Shown: positions 16,178-25,273 of the stretch, one piece after another
Layout of the letters: every line of letters begins with the position of its first letter
How positions within the stretch are numbered: the first letter of the stretch is position 1
Assembly: GCA_902712845.1 (NCBI GenBank)
Contig: LR743504.1
Coordinates: forward strand, 4,726,675 to 4,790,674
Direction of reading: 5' to 3'
Source of the DNA: Methylobacterium bullatum
GTDB taxonomy: Bacteria > Pseudomonadota > Alphaproteobacteria > Rhizobiales > Beijerinckiaceae
Length of the DNA: 64,000 bases
The notes under the pieces: generated by a model
The model's input: the letters and a program-made list of their open reading frames with translations, nothing else
What the model was told of the DNA's origin: nothing
Databases searched by the model: none
Position numbers and translations under genes: made by a program

Positions 16178-18892
16178 TCAGGCGGCTTTGGGAAGGCTGA
16201 CAATGTCGACTTCGCCGAGGGCCGAAATCAGCCCGCTGCGATCGAACTTCGCCACCAGATCGAGGATCGAGAGGGAGCGAGCCCGCTCGATGGCGTCGAT
16301 GCCGACCGTCCCGGAAAGGCCGATGACCGGTAGCTGGGAGAGACGCTCGTCACCCTTCCGCATGGCGGCGACGAGGTCGAAGCCGCTTCGGCCCGGCATT
16401 TCCAGGTCGCACACCACCACGTCGATACGACCGTTGGCCATCAGCGTGGTGAGGGCGGCTTCCGCGCTTCCGGCGGTGATCACGTTGTAGCCGGCGGCCT
16501 TCAGGACCGGGCTGAGCATGTCGCGGAAGAAGGCCGAATCGTCCACGAGCAGCAGCGTCGCATTGCGCTTCTCGGGCTTGTGCGCGCCCCGGGCCCAGTC
16601 GTCGTAGGCGAGCGGCAGGAAGTGGGCGATGTTGATGATCTCGGTGGCGCGGCCGCGCAGGACCGCCGAACCGATGAGGTCCGAACGCTCGGCTGCGATC
16701 TCCACGTCGAGACGCTCCTCGACGATGTCGATGATCTCGTCGACCACGAGGCCCATAGCCCGTTCGCCGTCCGAGAATACCACCAGGGCCTGTGTCCCCT
16801 CGCTCCTGATCTCGATCGACTGATCGGCCGGGACCAGCGGCATGAGCCGGCCACGGTACTGGATCAGCGGGCGTCCGCCGACCCACTCGATCTTGCTCGC
16901 CTCGATTTCCTCGAGCCGTGTCACGAGCGAGAGCGGCACCGCCTTGAAGCTGCCTCCGCCGCCCTTGAACACCAGCAGCGTCGCCTTGGCGTCGGCGGCA
17001 TCGGTCTCCTCCGGCTCTGCATCCACCGGGATGGCGCCCGTCTGCGTGCCCTGGCTGACCTGACGGGCGATGCCGTTGGGATCGACGATCAGGACCACGG
17101 CACCGTCGCCGAGAATGGTGTTGCCGGCGAACAGCGGCAGGTGGCGCAACTTGGACGACATCGGCTTCACGACGATCTCTTCCGTGTGGAAGACTTCGTC
17201 CACCAGGATGCCGAAGCGCTGACGGCCGACCTGTGCGACCACCACGAAACCGGAATCGATGCTCTCGGCATTCTCCTTCTGACCCAGCACCCCGGTGAGG
17301 GTCACGATCGGGAGGAGTCGCTCGCGCAGGCGCAGCACCGGCGAGCCGTTGATGCGCTCCACCTTCTGGGCGGTCGCCTTGTCGACGCGCACGAGTTCCA
17401 GCACGGCCACCTGCGGAACGGCATAGCGAAGGTCGCCGGCCTTGACGATGAGGGCGGCGATGATCGCCAGCGTCAGCGGGATCTTGATGGTGAAGGTGGT
17501 GCCGCGGCCGAGCTGCGTGTTGATGTCGATGACGCCGCCGATCAGCTCGATATTCGTCTTCACCACATCCATGCCGACGCCGCGGCCGGAGACCGAGGTG
17601 ACCGCCTTCGCCGTCGAGAAGCCGGGATGGAAGATGAATTTCGCCACCTGGGCGTCGGTCATCTTGTCGATCTCGGACTGGCTCGCGACGTTGCGCTCCA
17701 CGGCCTTGCGGCGGATGGCGGCGAGATCGAGGCCCTTGCCGTCATCGGCGATCTCGATCGTGATCGTGCCGCCCTCGTGATAGGCGGCGAGACGGATCGT
17801 GCCGCGTGCCGGCTTGCCCGCCGCCTTCCGGTCGGCGGTGGATTCGATGCCGTGATCGGCCGAGTTGCGCACCATGTGGGTGAGCGGATCCTTGATGACC
17901 TCGAGCACCTGACGGTCGAGCTCGGTCTCGGCACCGCTCATGATGAGCTCGATCTGCTTGCCGAGTTCCGACGAGAGGTCGCGGACCACGCGCGGCAGCT
18001 TCTGCCAGGCATTGCCGATCGGCTGCATGCGCGTCTTCATGACGCCTTCCTGCAGCTCGGCCGTCACATGGCTGAGGCGCTGCAGAGGAACCTTGTAGGT
18101 CGAGTCGTCGTGGCGGCGGGCGATCTCGAGGAGCTGGTTGCGAGTCAGAACCAGCTCGGAGACCATCGTCATGAGGTGTTCGAGCGTGTCGACGTTGACG
18201 CGGATGCTCTGGACCTTCGAGGCGCCGCCCTCGGATTCCCCGGACGGAGCGTCCGACCCGTTCTTCCGGTTGGCGCTCTTTGAGGAGGAATCCTCGGCAA
18301 GCGACGCAGGTTCGAACTCGGGAGCGGTGAACTCGGGCTGCTTCGGTTCGGCCATGGCGACGGGTGCCGGCTCCAGGGGGAGCGGCTCAGACAGGTCGGG
18401 GCCTTCGGCTTCGAGGAAGGCGCGCTCCAGATCGTCGAGCGAGACTTCGCCCGGCTTCAGCTCACGAACGACGGGGTCGGGGAGCTTTGTCTCGACCACG
18501 GGGGCCGGCGCCACGAACGGGGCGGCCGACATCGCATCGAGGGCGTTGATCAGATCGTCGTCGTTGCCGGTCGGCTCGGTGCCGGTGACCTCGAGATCGC
18601 CGAGGATCTGCTTGAGCCGGTCGAGCGTCACGAGGATGAGACTGACGGCGGGGCTGCTCACCGGCATGCCGTCGCGGAACTGGCCCATCAGCGTCTCGGC
18701 CGCATGCGCCAGCGCTTCGAGGCGCGGAAGGCCGAGGAAGCCGCACGTCCCCTTGATCGTGTGGACGAGGCGGAAAATGTTCCGGAGGATCGTCTGGTTG
18801 TTGGGATCCTGCTCGAAGCGGACGAGTTCGGCGTCCACGGTATCGAGATGCTCTGCGCTCTCGGTCAGAAACTCACGCAGCAAGTCATCCAT
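16178..18892 (-). CDS. cheA: Chemotaxis histidine kinase CheA with C-terminal receiver
   Basis: Soluble kinase of the chemosensory array; it phosphorylates CheY and CheB. 904 residues from MDDLLREFLT (a GTG three codons upstream is possible). Domains in order: P1 with the phosphorylated H44 (RLVHTIKGTCG); an acidic Pro/Glu-rich linker (about 100-220); P3 dimerisation helices (about 235-300); P4 ATPase (HMVRNSADHGIES, IADDGKGLD, GRGVGMDVVK); a CheW-like P5; a second CheW-like segment (about 630-770); and a receiver at the end (LLLVDDSAFFRDML, phosphoacceptor in VVVCDLEMPGRSG). The second CheW-like part and the receiver exceed the standard CheA plan. First gene of the che operon. Confidence 0.96.
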   Translation of the reverse strand: MDDLLREFLTESAEHLDTVDAELVRFEQDPNNQTILRNIFRLVHTIKGTCGFLGLPRLEALAHAAETLMGQFRDGMPVSSPAVSLILVTLDRLKQILGDLEVTGTEPTGNDDDLINALDAMSAAPFVAPAPVVETKLPDPVVRELKPGEVSLDDLERAFLEAEGPDLSEPLPLEPAPVAMAEPKQPEFTAPEFEPASLAEDSSSKSANRKNGSDAPSGESEGGASKVQSIRVNVDTLEHLMTMVSELVLTRNQLLEIARRHDDSTYKVPLQRLSHVTAELQEGVMKTRMQPIGNAWQKLPRVVRDLSSELGKQIELIMSGAETELDRQVLEVIKDPLTHMVRNSADHGIESTADRKAAGKPARGTIRLAAYHEGGTITIEIADDGKGLDLAAIRRKAVERNVASQSEIDKMTDAQVAKFIFHPGFSTAKAVTSVSGRGVGMDVVKTNIELIGGVIDINTQLGRGTTFTIKIPLTLAIIAALIVKAGDLRYAVPQVAVLELVRVDKATAQKVERINGSPVLRLRERLLPIVTLTGVLGQKENAESIDSGFVVVAQVGRQRFGILVDEVFHTEEIVVKPMSSKLRHLPLFAGNTILGDGAVVLIVDPNGIARQVSQGTQTGAIPVDAEPEETDAADAKATLLVFKGGGGSFKAVPLSLVTRLEEIEASKIEWVGGRPLIQYRGRLMPLVPADQSIEIRSEGTQALVVFSDGERAMGLVVDEIIDIVEERLDVEIAAERSDLIGSAVLRGRATEIINIAHFLPLAYDDWARGAHKPEKRNATLLLVDDSAFFRDMLSPVLKAAGYNVITAGSAEAALTTLMANGRIDVVVCDLEMPGRSGFDLVAAMRKGDERLSQLPVIGLSGTVGIDAIERARSLSILDLVAKFDRSGLISALGEVDIVSLPKAA

Positions 18893-19036
18893 TAGAGGCA
18901 CTCGGTCCAGACGCGCACTAGGTTTGTGCGAATTCCACCTTGAGGCCGACAGGTTAGTGAAGAGTTTCGAGAGAGGGACAAATTCACAAGTCGCGGCAGG
19001 ATTTGATCCTGCCTGCCGCGACGGTCATTCCGGCGA

Positions 19037-19771
19037 TCAGGCGAGCGACGTCTCGGGCGGCTCGCTGTCGGAAGGGCGCGTATCCTCCAGGGGGCGCTCG
19101 GCGGGTGCCGCGGCCGGTGCGACGGTGGCGGCCACGGGCTCGGCGCGGATCGTCACCTCGTCGCCCTCGATTCCGAAGCGGACGTTCATCGCGGCCGCGC
19201 GGGCCACGAGCCCGGCATAGAACGGCAGGATGCTGTGGGCGTCCACCGCGCCGTTCTCCGGCGTTCCCGCGATCAGGTCCTCCACATGGGCAGGGATGCG
19301 GGCGTGCGACCCCTTCGACGTGATGACGATGGAGGGTGCCTCCCCGTCGCCGCTGACGACCACGTCGATCCGGCCGCCACGGGGAATGGTGGTGGTGGCG
19401 ATCATCACGAGGTTGAGGAGGAGCTTGACCTTGTTCTTCGGATAGAGCGCCTGCGGTGCGCTCCAGGTCAGCTGGGTCTTCTCGTCGCCGAACATCCCGC
19501 GCGAGACTTTCTCGGCATCGGCCAGGTCGATCGATGCGCCCGCGGATCCGGCGGCGCCGAATGCGATACGGGCAAATTGCAGCCGTGCCGAAGCCTGCTT
19601 CGCGCTTTTGCCGATCAGTTCGAGGGCGAACTCCCGCATCGAGGTGTCGCTCTCGTCCTCCAGGACTTCGAGCCCGTTGACGATGGCGCCGACCGGGCTG
19701 ATGACGTCGTGGCAGACGCGCGAGCAGAGCAGCGCGGAGAGATCGAGGGAATCCAGATCGACGGGGGTCAT
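19037..19771 (-). CDS. chpT: Histidine phosphotransferase ChpT
   Basis: Phosphotransfer protein that passes phosphate from the CckA hybrid kinase to CtrA and CpdR. 244 residues. The N-terminal helix carries the phospho-His H21 in CSRVCHDVISPVGAIVNGLEVL, followed by a degenerate Bergerat-like domain (NKVKLLLNLVMIATTTIPRGG) and a C-terminal Ala/Pro-rich tail of about 35 residues. The ATG at 19771 follows a GGAGAG ribosome-binding site. It lies upstream of cheA, same strand, with about 140 bases between. The pairing of chpT with a che operon and ctrA within 8 kb supports the assignment. Divergent from cysQ. Confidence 0.94.
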   Translation of the reverse strand: MTPVDLDSLDLSALLCSRVCHDVISPVGAIVNGLEVLEDESDTSMREFALELIGKSAKQASARLQFARIAFGAAGSAGASIDLADAEKVSRGMFGDEKTQLTWSAPQALYPKNKVKLLLNLVMIATTTIPRGGRIDVVVSGDGEAPSIVITSKGSHARIPAHVEDLIAGTPENGAVDAHSILPFYAGLVARAAAMNVRFGIEGDEVTIRAEPVAATVAPAAAPAERPLEDTRPSDSEPPETSLA

Positions 19772-19963
19772 CGTGCTCTCCGCACAGGGCAATGAATGGG
19801 CCGCGGATGCGGCCGGTCCGTCGGCTTCGAGAGATGAAACCAACCGAGGGCGGCACCGATAGACGGCACAGGATGCTTTGAAAAGCGACGCGAGGAGTGC
19901 GTAGTCCGCTTCGGAGCCGACTCTAGAGTCGACAAGGCGCGGCTCGCAAGGCAAGACTTTCCT

Positions 19964-20833
19964 ATGCCCCTCGATCCGCGGATGCGCGACAGCATCGCGA
20001 CGACATTGACCGACATCGCCTGTGAAGCCGGCGACATCCTCCGACGACATCACGGTGGCGACTGCGCGCACGTGATCAAGCCGGACGGGACTCCGTCGAG
20101 CGTCGCCGACATCGCATCCGAAAAGCTGATCTTCGATGCTCTGAGACAACGCTACCCGTCGATTCCCATCGTCTCCGAGGAATCCACTCACGACCTGCCG
20201 CCGGCCGACTTGTTCTTTCTGGTCGACCCTCTGGACGGCACCCGCGATTTTCTGGCCGGAAACCCGGATTACAGCGTGAATATCTGCCTGATCGAAGGGA
20301 ACAGGCCGGTCGCATCGGCCGTGGCGGGTCCGGGCATCGGCCGCGTCTGGGGGGCCGGCGCCACCGCGTTCGAGGCGGCGATCCATCGCGGGCGACCGAC
20401 GACGCGGAACGCGATCCGGGTCCGGAAGGTACCAGAGGACGGGCTCGTCGCCCTCGTCAGCCGGCGCCACGGCGATACCGAGACGGAGGCCTGCCTCGCA
20501 GGACTTCCCATTGGCCAGAGGCGCGGGGTCGCGTCGGCCCTGAAATTCTGCCTCATCGCGTCCGGCGAGGCCGACATCTATGTCCGCTGCGGCCCGACCA
20601 TGGAATGGGACACCGCGGCCGGGGACCATGTACTGACCACCGCCGGCGGCTGCGTCATCGTGCCGTCGGGGCGCGAGATCACCTATGGCCATTACGGCAT
20701 TTTCTACCGGAACGGCCCTTTCGCGGCCCTCGGGGATCCGAGCTATACGGGCCGCCTCGGTCTGCCCGATCGCGGGCCGAGCGTGAGCACGGTCCGCCAG
20801 GAACCTGCCGCACAGACCACGTCTCCGGTGTGA
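19964..20833 (+). CDS. cysQ: CysQ-type 3'(2'),5'-bisphosphate nucleotidase / inositol monophosphatase family
   Basis: Metal-dependent phosphatase that removes phosphate from PAP or related compounds, linked to sulfate assimilation; cytosolic or membrane-associated. 289 residues. Motifs: KPDGTPSSVADIASEKLI, the metal-binding Glu pair in IVSEESTHD, DPLDGTRDFLAGNPDYSVNI (the family signature DPxDGTxxF), and the second metal motif around EWDTAAGDHVL. The ending TSPV tail is not conserved. It is divergent from chpT, with a 192-base shared upstream region, and its stop lies 10 bases from the convergent YHS gene. Inositol monophosphatase activity cannot be excluded. Confidence 0.88.
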   Translation: MPLDPRMRDSIATTLTDIACEAGDILRRHHGGDCAHVIKPDGTPSSVADIASEKLIFDALRQRYPSIPIVSEESTHDLPPADLFFLVDPLDGTRDFLAGNPDYSVNICLIEGNRPVASAVAGPGIGRVWGAGATAFEAAIHRGRPTTRNAIRVRKVPEDGLVALVSRRHGDTETEACLAGLPIGQRRGVASALKFCLIASGEADIYVRCGPTMEWDTAAGDHVLTTAGGCVIVPSGREITYGHYGIFYRNGPFAALGDPSYTGRLGLPDRGPSVSTVRQEPAAQTTSPV

Positions 20834-20843
20834 GAAGGCCTTC

Positions 20844-21332
20844 TCAGGGCGGCGCGCCATCCTCGGTGAGCTTGCGCAGGGCCGGCCATTTCTCTTCCGC
20901 CGCTACGACGATGGCCGGTGACGCCACGACCCTCGAACGGTGTTCCCGATTGCGGAACAGGTAGAGCCCCTCCCCCGCCGGACCGGCCAGTATCGCGAAA
21001 ATCTGCGGGTCCGTGTCCACGATCCGGCCATCGAGCACCCCGATCGGATCGTAGCCGGACAGACGCGGTGCATAGGCGGAGGGTGCATCGCGGAAGGCTG
21101 CGAGATTTCCCAGCCGCGAGAAACGCCAGGTCCGGCCTTTCCAATCCCATTCGAAGGCCGGTTTGCCCGGTACCGGCTCTCCCTCGGGATCAAGGAAATA
21201 GCTGACCGCGTCGAACCCATCGAGGGCGATGAGTCCCGGCCGCGCGAAGGAGGCGCGAGGTGCGACGAGGCACGATGCCAGCGCGATTCCTGCGAGGTTA
21301 CGGCGCGTTAACCCTATCATGCGGTACTTCAT
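20844..21332 (-). CDS. YHS domain-containing exported protein
   Basis: 162 residues with an N-terminal export signal that has twin arginines (LTRRNLAGIALASC), so Tat export is possible. The mature part is a YHS-like domain: DGFDAVSYF near residue 38, the YF and pre-helix FEWDWKGRTWRFSRLGNLAAFRDAPSAYAPRLSGY, typical of YHS proteins. YHS domains often bind metal or haem-like ligands; function here unknown. A start at the fifth codon (MIGLTRRN) is also possible. It is divergent from the EipA-like gene, with about 110 bases between, and convergent with cysQ. Confidence 0.85.
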   Translation of the reverse strand: MKYRMIGLTRRNLAGIALASCLVAPRASFARPGLIALDGFDAVSYFLDPEGEPVPGKPAFEWDWKGRTWRFSRLGNLAAFRDAPSAYAPRLSGYDPIGVLDGRIVDTDPQIFAILAGPAGEGLYLFRNREHRSRVVASPAIVVAAEEKWPALRKLTEDGAPP

Positions 21333-21443
21333 GCTCTAATCGACGCTACGCGGGCTCGTGCCTCCGCTTGTCCCGGCTCGGACAAATCCAGCCAGGAGAA
21401 TGTCGGCGAACGGGACGGATGTCGAACCTTGTGATGGGCGAAC

Positions 21444-22088
21444 ATGGTGCTCCGGATGACAGATCCCTCGAACTCCCTCGCCGCATCGGTCGAGCCCTCG
21501 CCGCTTGCAGCCCGGCGCCGCGCTCTCATCCTCGGCGCAGCCGCGGCCGCTCTGCTCATCGCAGCGCCCGTCGCTCCGGCCCTGGCCTTCGACGAGCAGC
21601 CCCCAGGACGGTTCCGGCCCGCCGAGATCGTGGATAACGGGCATAAGTTCTTCGGCTCGATGTCGCGGGGTCTCGCCCTCACCGTGGAAGAGGCGACCCG
21701 GCGCTGGGGCGAGCCCAACGGCTACATCCTCGGACAGGAAGCGTCCGGCGCCATCGTCGGCGGCGTTCGCTACGGCGAGGGCACGCTCTACACCCGCAAT
21801 GCCGGGCAGCGCCGGATCTACTGGCAGGGACCGTCCATCGGGTTCGACCTCGGCGGCGACGGCGATCGCACGATGATGCTTCTCTACAACATGCCCTCGG
21901 TCTCCGGCCTCTACCGGCGCTTTGCCGGGGTCGACGGCTCCGCCTATTTCATCGGCGGGTTCGGGATGACCGCCGTGACGAATGACGGAATGGTGGTGGT
22001 GCCGATCAGGACCGGCGTCGGCGCGCGCCTCGGAATCAATGTCGGCTATCTGAAATTCACGCCGAAGCCGACCTGGAACCCCTTCTGA
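21444..22088 (+). CDS. eipA: EipA family (DUF1134) envelope protein
   Basis: Periplasmic protein of the DUF1134 family, called EipA in Brucella, where it supports cell-envelope integrity. 214 residues with an N-terminal hydrophobic export segment (RRRALILGAAAAALLIAAPVAPALA) and a conserved body: ALTVEEATRRWGEPNGYILGQE, GGVRYGEGTLYT, IGFDLGGDGDRTMMLLYNMP, FAGVDGSAYFIGGFGMTAV, VVPIRTGVGARLGINVGYLKFTP. A second in-frame ATG four codons later (MTDPSN) may be the true start. In Brucella eipA is reported as CtrA-controlled; no full CtrA box is seen here. Confidence 0.92.
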   Translation: MVLRMTDPSNSLAASVEPSPLAARRRALILGAAAAALLIAAPVAPALAFDEQPPGRFRPAEIVDNGHKFFGSMSRGLALTVEEATRRWGEPNGYILGQEASGAIVGGVRYGEGTLYTRNAGQRRIYWQGPSIGFDLGGDGDRTMMLLYNMPSVSGLYRRFAGVDGSAYFIGGFGMTAVTNDGMVVVPIRTGVGARLGINVGYLKFTPKPTWNPF

Positions 22089-22230
22089 TCCCACCCGACT
22101 CGTGGGCCTCGACCGGCGGCGGTTCGTCTCGAACCCTTCAAAGGATTGGTCTCGCCTGGGGGAAATGGTCTAAAGACATGCGCGTCGCGGTTTTTCCGAC
22201 CGCGCCAGGGGCTAGGAAGAGCATTCCCGC

Positions 22231-22953
22231 GTGATCGAAACCGTGATGATCTTCGCGCTCGGCTTCCTCGCGGCGAGCCTGTGCGCCCTCATGGTCCTGC
22301 CGGCCGTCAACGCCCGGGCGACCCGCCTGGCCAAGCGCCGGCTCGAAGGCCTCGTTCCCCTTTCCGCCTCTGAAATCGCCGCCGAGAAGGACTATCTGCG
22401 CGCGCGGTTCGCCGTCACCCAGCGCCGCCTCGAGCGGAAGGTGGAAGCTGCGCGCGCCAGCCGCCATGCGGATATGGCGGCCATCGGCGCGCGGACCCTT
22501 GAGATCGCCGCCCTGTCGCGGAACGTGGAGGAGCGGGATGCCGCCCTGGCATCGACGCGGGCGAACCTGGACGGCGTCGAGCGCGACCTCGCCACCGCCC
22601 GCGCGGAGGGAACCCTCAGCCTCGCCACGCTCGAAGTTCTCGAGAACGCCCATCGCGATCTCCTCGACGATCTCCATGCCCTGCGCGAGGCGAGGGCAGC
22701 GCAGGCCGACGTGCCGGCCGATGACGAGGCAGGGCAGGATCTGCAGGCGCGCTACTCGGCGCTCATCGCCGAATGCGAAGCCCTGCGCACGGCGAAAGCC
22801 ACTCCAGACGCGGAGATCGCCGCCCTTCGCCAGCGCATCGTCGAGGTGGCGGATTCGCTGCTCCGACAGAACCGGCTTCCGTCCGTCGATGTTTTCGCCA
22901 TGCCGGGCTCGCAGGCCGGTTCGGTTCCGATGAAACGGACCGAGCCCGTGTGA
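22231..22953 (+). CDS. Membrane-anchored coiled-coil protein, 240 aa
   Basis: Not a named family. GTG start at 22231 supported by AGGAAGAG about nine bases upstream; an in-frame ATG at 22246 is an alternative. One N-terminal membrane helix (FALGFLAASLCALMVLP), then about 190 residues of Arg/Ala/Glu-rich coiled coil (ASEIAAEKDYLRARFAV through LRQRIVEVADSLL), and a short tail. The polar part begins with Arg residues right after the helix (RATRLAKRRLEG), which favours a cytosolic location. Its role is unknown. Isolated on the plus strand between eipA and the Cys-rich exported protein. Confidence 0.75.
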   Translation: MIETVMIFALGFLAASLCALMVLPAVNARATRLAKRRLEGLVPLSASEIAAEKDYLRARFAVTQRRLERKVEAARASRHADMAAIGARTLEIAALSRNVEERDAALASTRANLDGVERDLATARAEGTLSLATLEVLENAHRDLLDDLHALREARAAQADVPADDEAGQDLQARYSALIAECEALRTAKATPDAEIAALRQRIVEVADSLLRQNRLPSVDVFAMPGSQAGSVPMKRTEPV

Positions 22954-23111
22954 TCCACCGGCGGGTGGAATGAGGGACGTTGCAGGCGGCCGAAGGAGTG
23001 GCGTAGAAGCCGCGTCTTCATGGGATGACCACCGGCGTGCCTTGTTTCGACCATGCAAAGGCATCATCGGGTTCGTTACATCCTCACTGTCTGAGACGGA
23101 TCGCGTTCCCT

Positions 23112-23384
23112 ATGACTTTCAAGATGACTTCGCTTGCCCTCGCACTCGTGACAGTGTCCGTGTTCTCGTCGGCGGCGGCCTTCGCCCAAGCCGCTCCCCA
23201 GACGAAGCGGGGCAACGAGACGCTCAAGAAGTATTGCACCGGCGATTACCTCACCTATTGCGGGAACCTCTCTCCCGACGATCCGGCGGTGGACAAGTGC
23301 TTCCAGACCAACTGGACCAAGCTGTCCGAGAATTGCCGCCGCGCTATCGACGCCTACGAGAAGACGGGCGGCAAGAAGGGCTGA
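23112..23384 (+). CDS. Small Cys-rich exported protein
   Basis: 90 residues: signal peptide (MTFKMTSLALALVTVSVFSSAAAFAQA) and a mature part of about 60 residues with four Cys (KKYCTGDYLTYCGNLSPDD, VDKCFQTNW, SENCRRAID). The spacing resembles one repeat of the cysteine-rich GLG1-type domain seen in small periplasmic proteins of Rhizobiales. In the oxidising periplasm two disulfides are likely. The ATG at 23112 is chosen because the hydrophobic signal begins there; a second Met five codons on is possible. Function unknown. Confidence 0.8.
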   Translation: MTFKMTSLALALVTVSVFSSAAAFAQAAPQTKRGNETLKKYCTGDYLTYCGNLSPDDPAVDKCFQTNWTKLSENCRRAIDAYEKTGGKKG

Positions 23385-23497
23385 TTCCCTTCCTTGAGGC
23401 TCCGGTGCCTCAGGCAGCACAAAGCGTGGCCGTTGCGCTCGCATCAGCGGGAAGCAACGGCTATGATGCCGACGCCCGAGGCTCCGGACCCACGTTG

Positions 23498-23806
23498 ATG
23501 TTGTTTCGTTCCCGACTGACGTTGCTCCTCGTTCTGGGCTGCGTGTCCCTTGCCGGCTCCGGCTGCGGTCGACGCGGTGCCCTGCAGGCCCCCGAGACGC
23601 GGGCTCCGGTGCAATCCTCCGGGCTCGGGCTCGGATCGTCCCCGGTGGCGGATTCCACTGCGGTGGCAGACGGCGACGACCTCGACCCCTCGGCGATTTC
23701 CGGTACGCCTCAGGCGATCAACGAAGCGCCCGTGCAGACTTCGAAGGGCGTCAAGCGCGGCTACACCATTCCCAAACAGCCCTTCATCCTCGACCCGCTG
23801 CTGTAG
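23498..23806 (+). CDS. lptM: LptM-like small lipoprotein
   Basis: 102 residues. The N-terminus (FRSRLTLLLVLGCVSLAGSGCGRRGALQAPE) is a lipoprotein signal followed directly by the conserved GCGRRGAL, the hallmark of LptM (YifL) proteins, which stabilise the LPS translocon LptD in the outer membrane. The lipobox has Gly at -3, slightly off consensus. The C-terminus (RGYTIPKQPFILDPLL) is also family-like. It lies 76 bases before lysA, the usual lptM-lysA order in Rhizobiales. A longer in-frame reading upstream has no family features. Confidence 0.85.
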   Translation: MLFRSRLTLLLVLGCVSLAGSGCGRRGALQAPETRAPVQSSGLGLGSSPVADSTAVADGDDLDPSAISGTPQAINEAPVQTSKGVKRGYTIPKQPFILDPLL

Positions 23807-23882
23807 AGGATCGCCGGCGGGCCGACCGCCGTGCTCTCCTTCTCAGATCCGCGTTTCAGGATCCGCGTCCCAAGGCCCGTCG

Positions 23883-25157
23883 ATGCACCATTTTCATTAT
23901 CGCGACGGCCTGCTGGCCGCCGAGGATGTCGATCTGACCGGCTTGGCCGCCGAGGTCGGCACTCCGTTCTACTGCTACTCCACCGCGACGCTCGAGCGGC
24001 ATTACCGCGTCTTCGCCGAGGCCTTCGCCGGGGACGACGCCCTCGTCTGCTACGCGATGAAGGCGAATTCGAACCAGGCGGTACTCACCACGCTGGCGCG
24101 TCTCAGCGCGGGGATGGATATCGTCTCCGAGGGTGAACTGCGCCGCGCCCTTGCCGCCGGCGTCGATCCACAGCGGATCGTGTTCTCCGGCGTGGGCAAG
24201 ACCCGTGAGGAGATGGCGGCGGCCCTGCATGCGGGCATCTACTGCTTTAACGTGGAGAGCGAGCCCGAGCTCGAAACCCTGTCCGAGGTGGCCTCTTCCC
24301 TGGGCGCGACCGCTCCGGTTTCCGTCCGGGTCAATCCGGACGTCGATGCCGGGACCCATGCCAAGATCTCCACTGGAAAATCCGAGAACAAGTTCGGTAT
24401 CCCCATCGGGCGCGCGGCCGACGTCTATGCCCGCGCGGCGTCCCTGCCGGGGATCGCGGTGTCCGGCGTCGACATGCATATCGGTAGCCAGATCACCGAT
24501 CTCGCGCCCTTCGCCCATGCGGCCGGGCTGCTGGCGGAACTGGCGCGCGGCCTGATGGCGCAGGGCCACCCCCTGCATCACATCGACTTCGGCGGCGGCC
24601 TCGGCATTCCCTATCGCGAGGACAACGCCCCTCCCCCGGAGCCCAGTGCCCTGGCGGAGATCCTGCGCCCGCACTACCGGTCCCTCGGCCTGCGCCCGGT
24701 CTTCGAGATCGGTCGCATGATCGCTGGTAATGCCGGCATCCTGGTCACCCGCGTCCTCTACGTGAAGCGGACCGAGGGCCGGACCTTCGTCATTGTCGAC
24801 GCGGCGATGAACGACCTCATCCGCCCGACGCTCTACGAGGCCTATCACGCCCTCCGTCCGGTCATCGAGCCCGGTGCCGATACCCCACGCCTCGTCGCCG
24901 ACGTGGTCGGACCGGTCTGCGAGAGCGGCGACTACATCGCGCTGGGCCGCGACATTCCCGATGTCGCACCGGGTGACCTCGTCGCCGTGATGACGGCGGG
25001 CGCCTATGGGGCGGTCCAGGCCGGAACCTACAACACCCGCCGCCTCGTGGCCGAGGTTCTGGTGAGCGGCGACCGCGCGGCCATCGTCCGGCCGCGCCAG
25101 AGCTACGACGACCTCATCGGCCTCGACCGCGTGCCCGACTGGCTGCAGTCGGAATAG
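23883..25157 (+). CDS. lysA: Diaminopimelate decarboxylase LysA
   Basis: PLP enzyme of the last step of lysine synthesis (meso-diaminopimelate to lysine), cytosolic. 424 residues, normal length. PLP-Lys in CYAMKANSNQAVL, His in DMHIGSQITDL, the phosphate-binding GGGLGIPY, and CESGDYIA near the C-terminus with YNTRRLVAEVLV after it, all diagnostic. The ATG at 23883 gives the standard N-terminus (HHFHYRDGLLAAEDVDL). Next to lptM on one side and the DUF4175 gene on the other, as in other Rhizobiales. Confidence 0.97.
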   Translation: MHHFHYRDGLLAAEDVDLTGLAAEVGTPFYCYSTATLERHYRVFAEAFAGDDALVCYAMKANSNQAVLTTLARLSAGMDIVSEGELRRALAAGVDPQRIVFSGVGKTREEMAAALHAGIYCFNVESEPELETLSEVASSLGATAPVSVRVNPDVDAGTHAKISTGKSENKFGIPIGRAADVYARAASLPGIAVSGVDMHIGSQITDLAPFAHAAGLLAELARGLMAQGHPLHHIDFGGGLGIPYREDNAPPPEPSALAEILRPHYRSLGLRPVFEIGRMIAGNAGILVTRVLYVKRTEGRTFVIVDAAMNDLIRPTLYEAYHALRPVIEPGADTPRLVADVVGPVCESGDYIALGRDIPDVAPGDLVAVMTAGAYGAVQAGTYNTRRLVAEVLVSGDRAAIVRPRQSYDDLIGLDRVPDWLQSE

Positions 25158-25273
25158 CCGCGCGCCCGCCATGCGGGTGGGCCGATTTGACCCGATCGCC
25201 GCGCGCCGCCACCATGCTAGGCTGAAAAGGCGGGATGCCGGGGAGCATTCCCCGCCTCGGGAGCCCAAACAGA

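Noticed and set aside
16580..18283. 567-codon plus-strand frame inside cheA
   Set aside because: Lies antisense to conserved CheA domains; Arg/Asp/His-rich and without family features.
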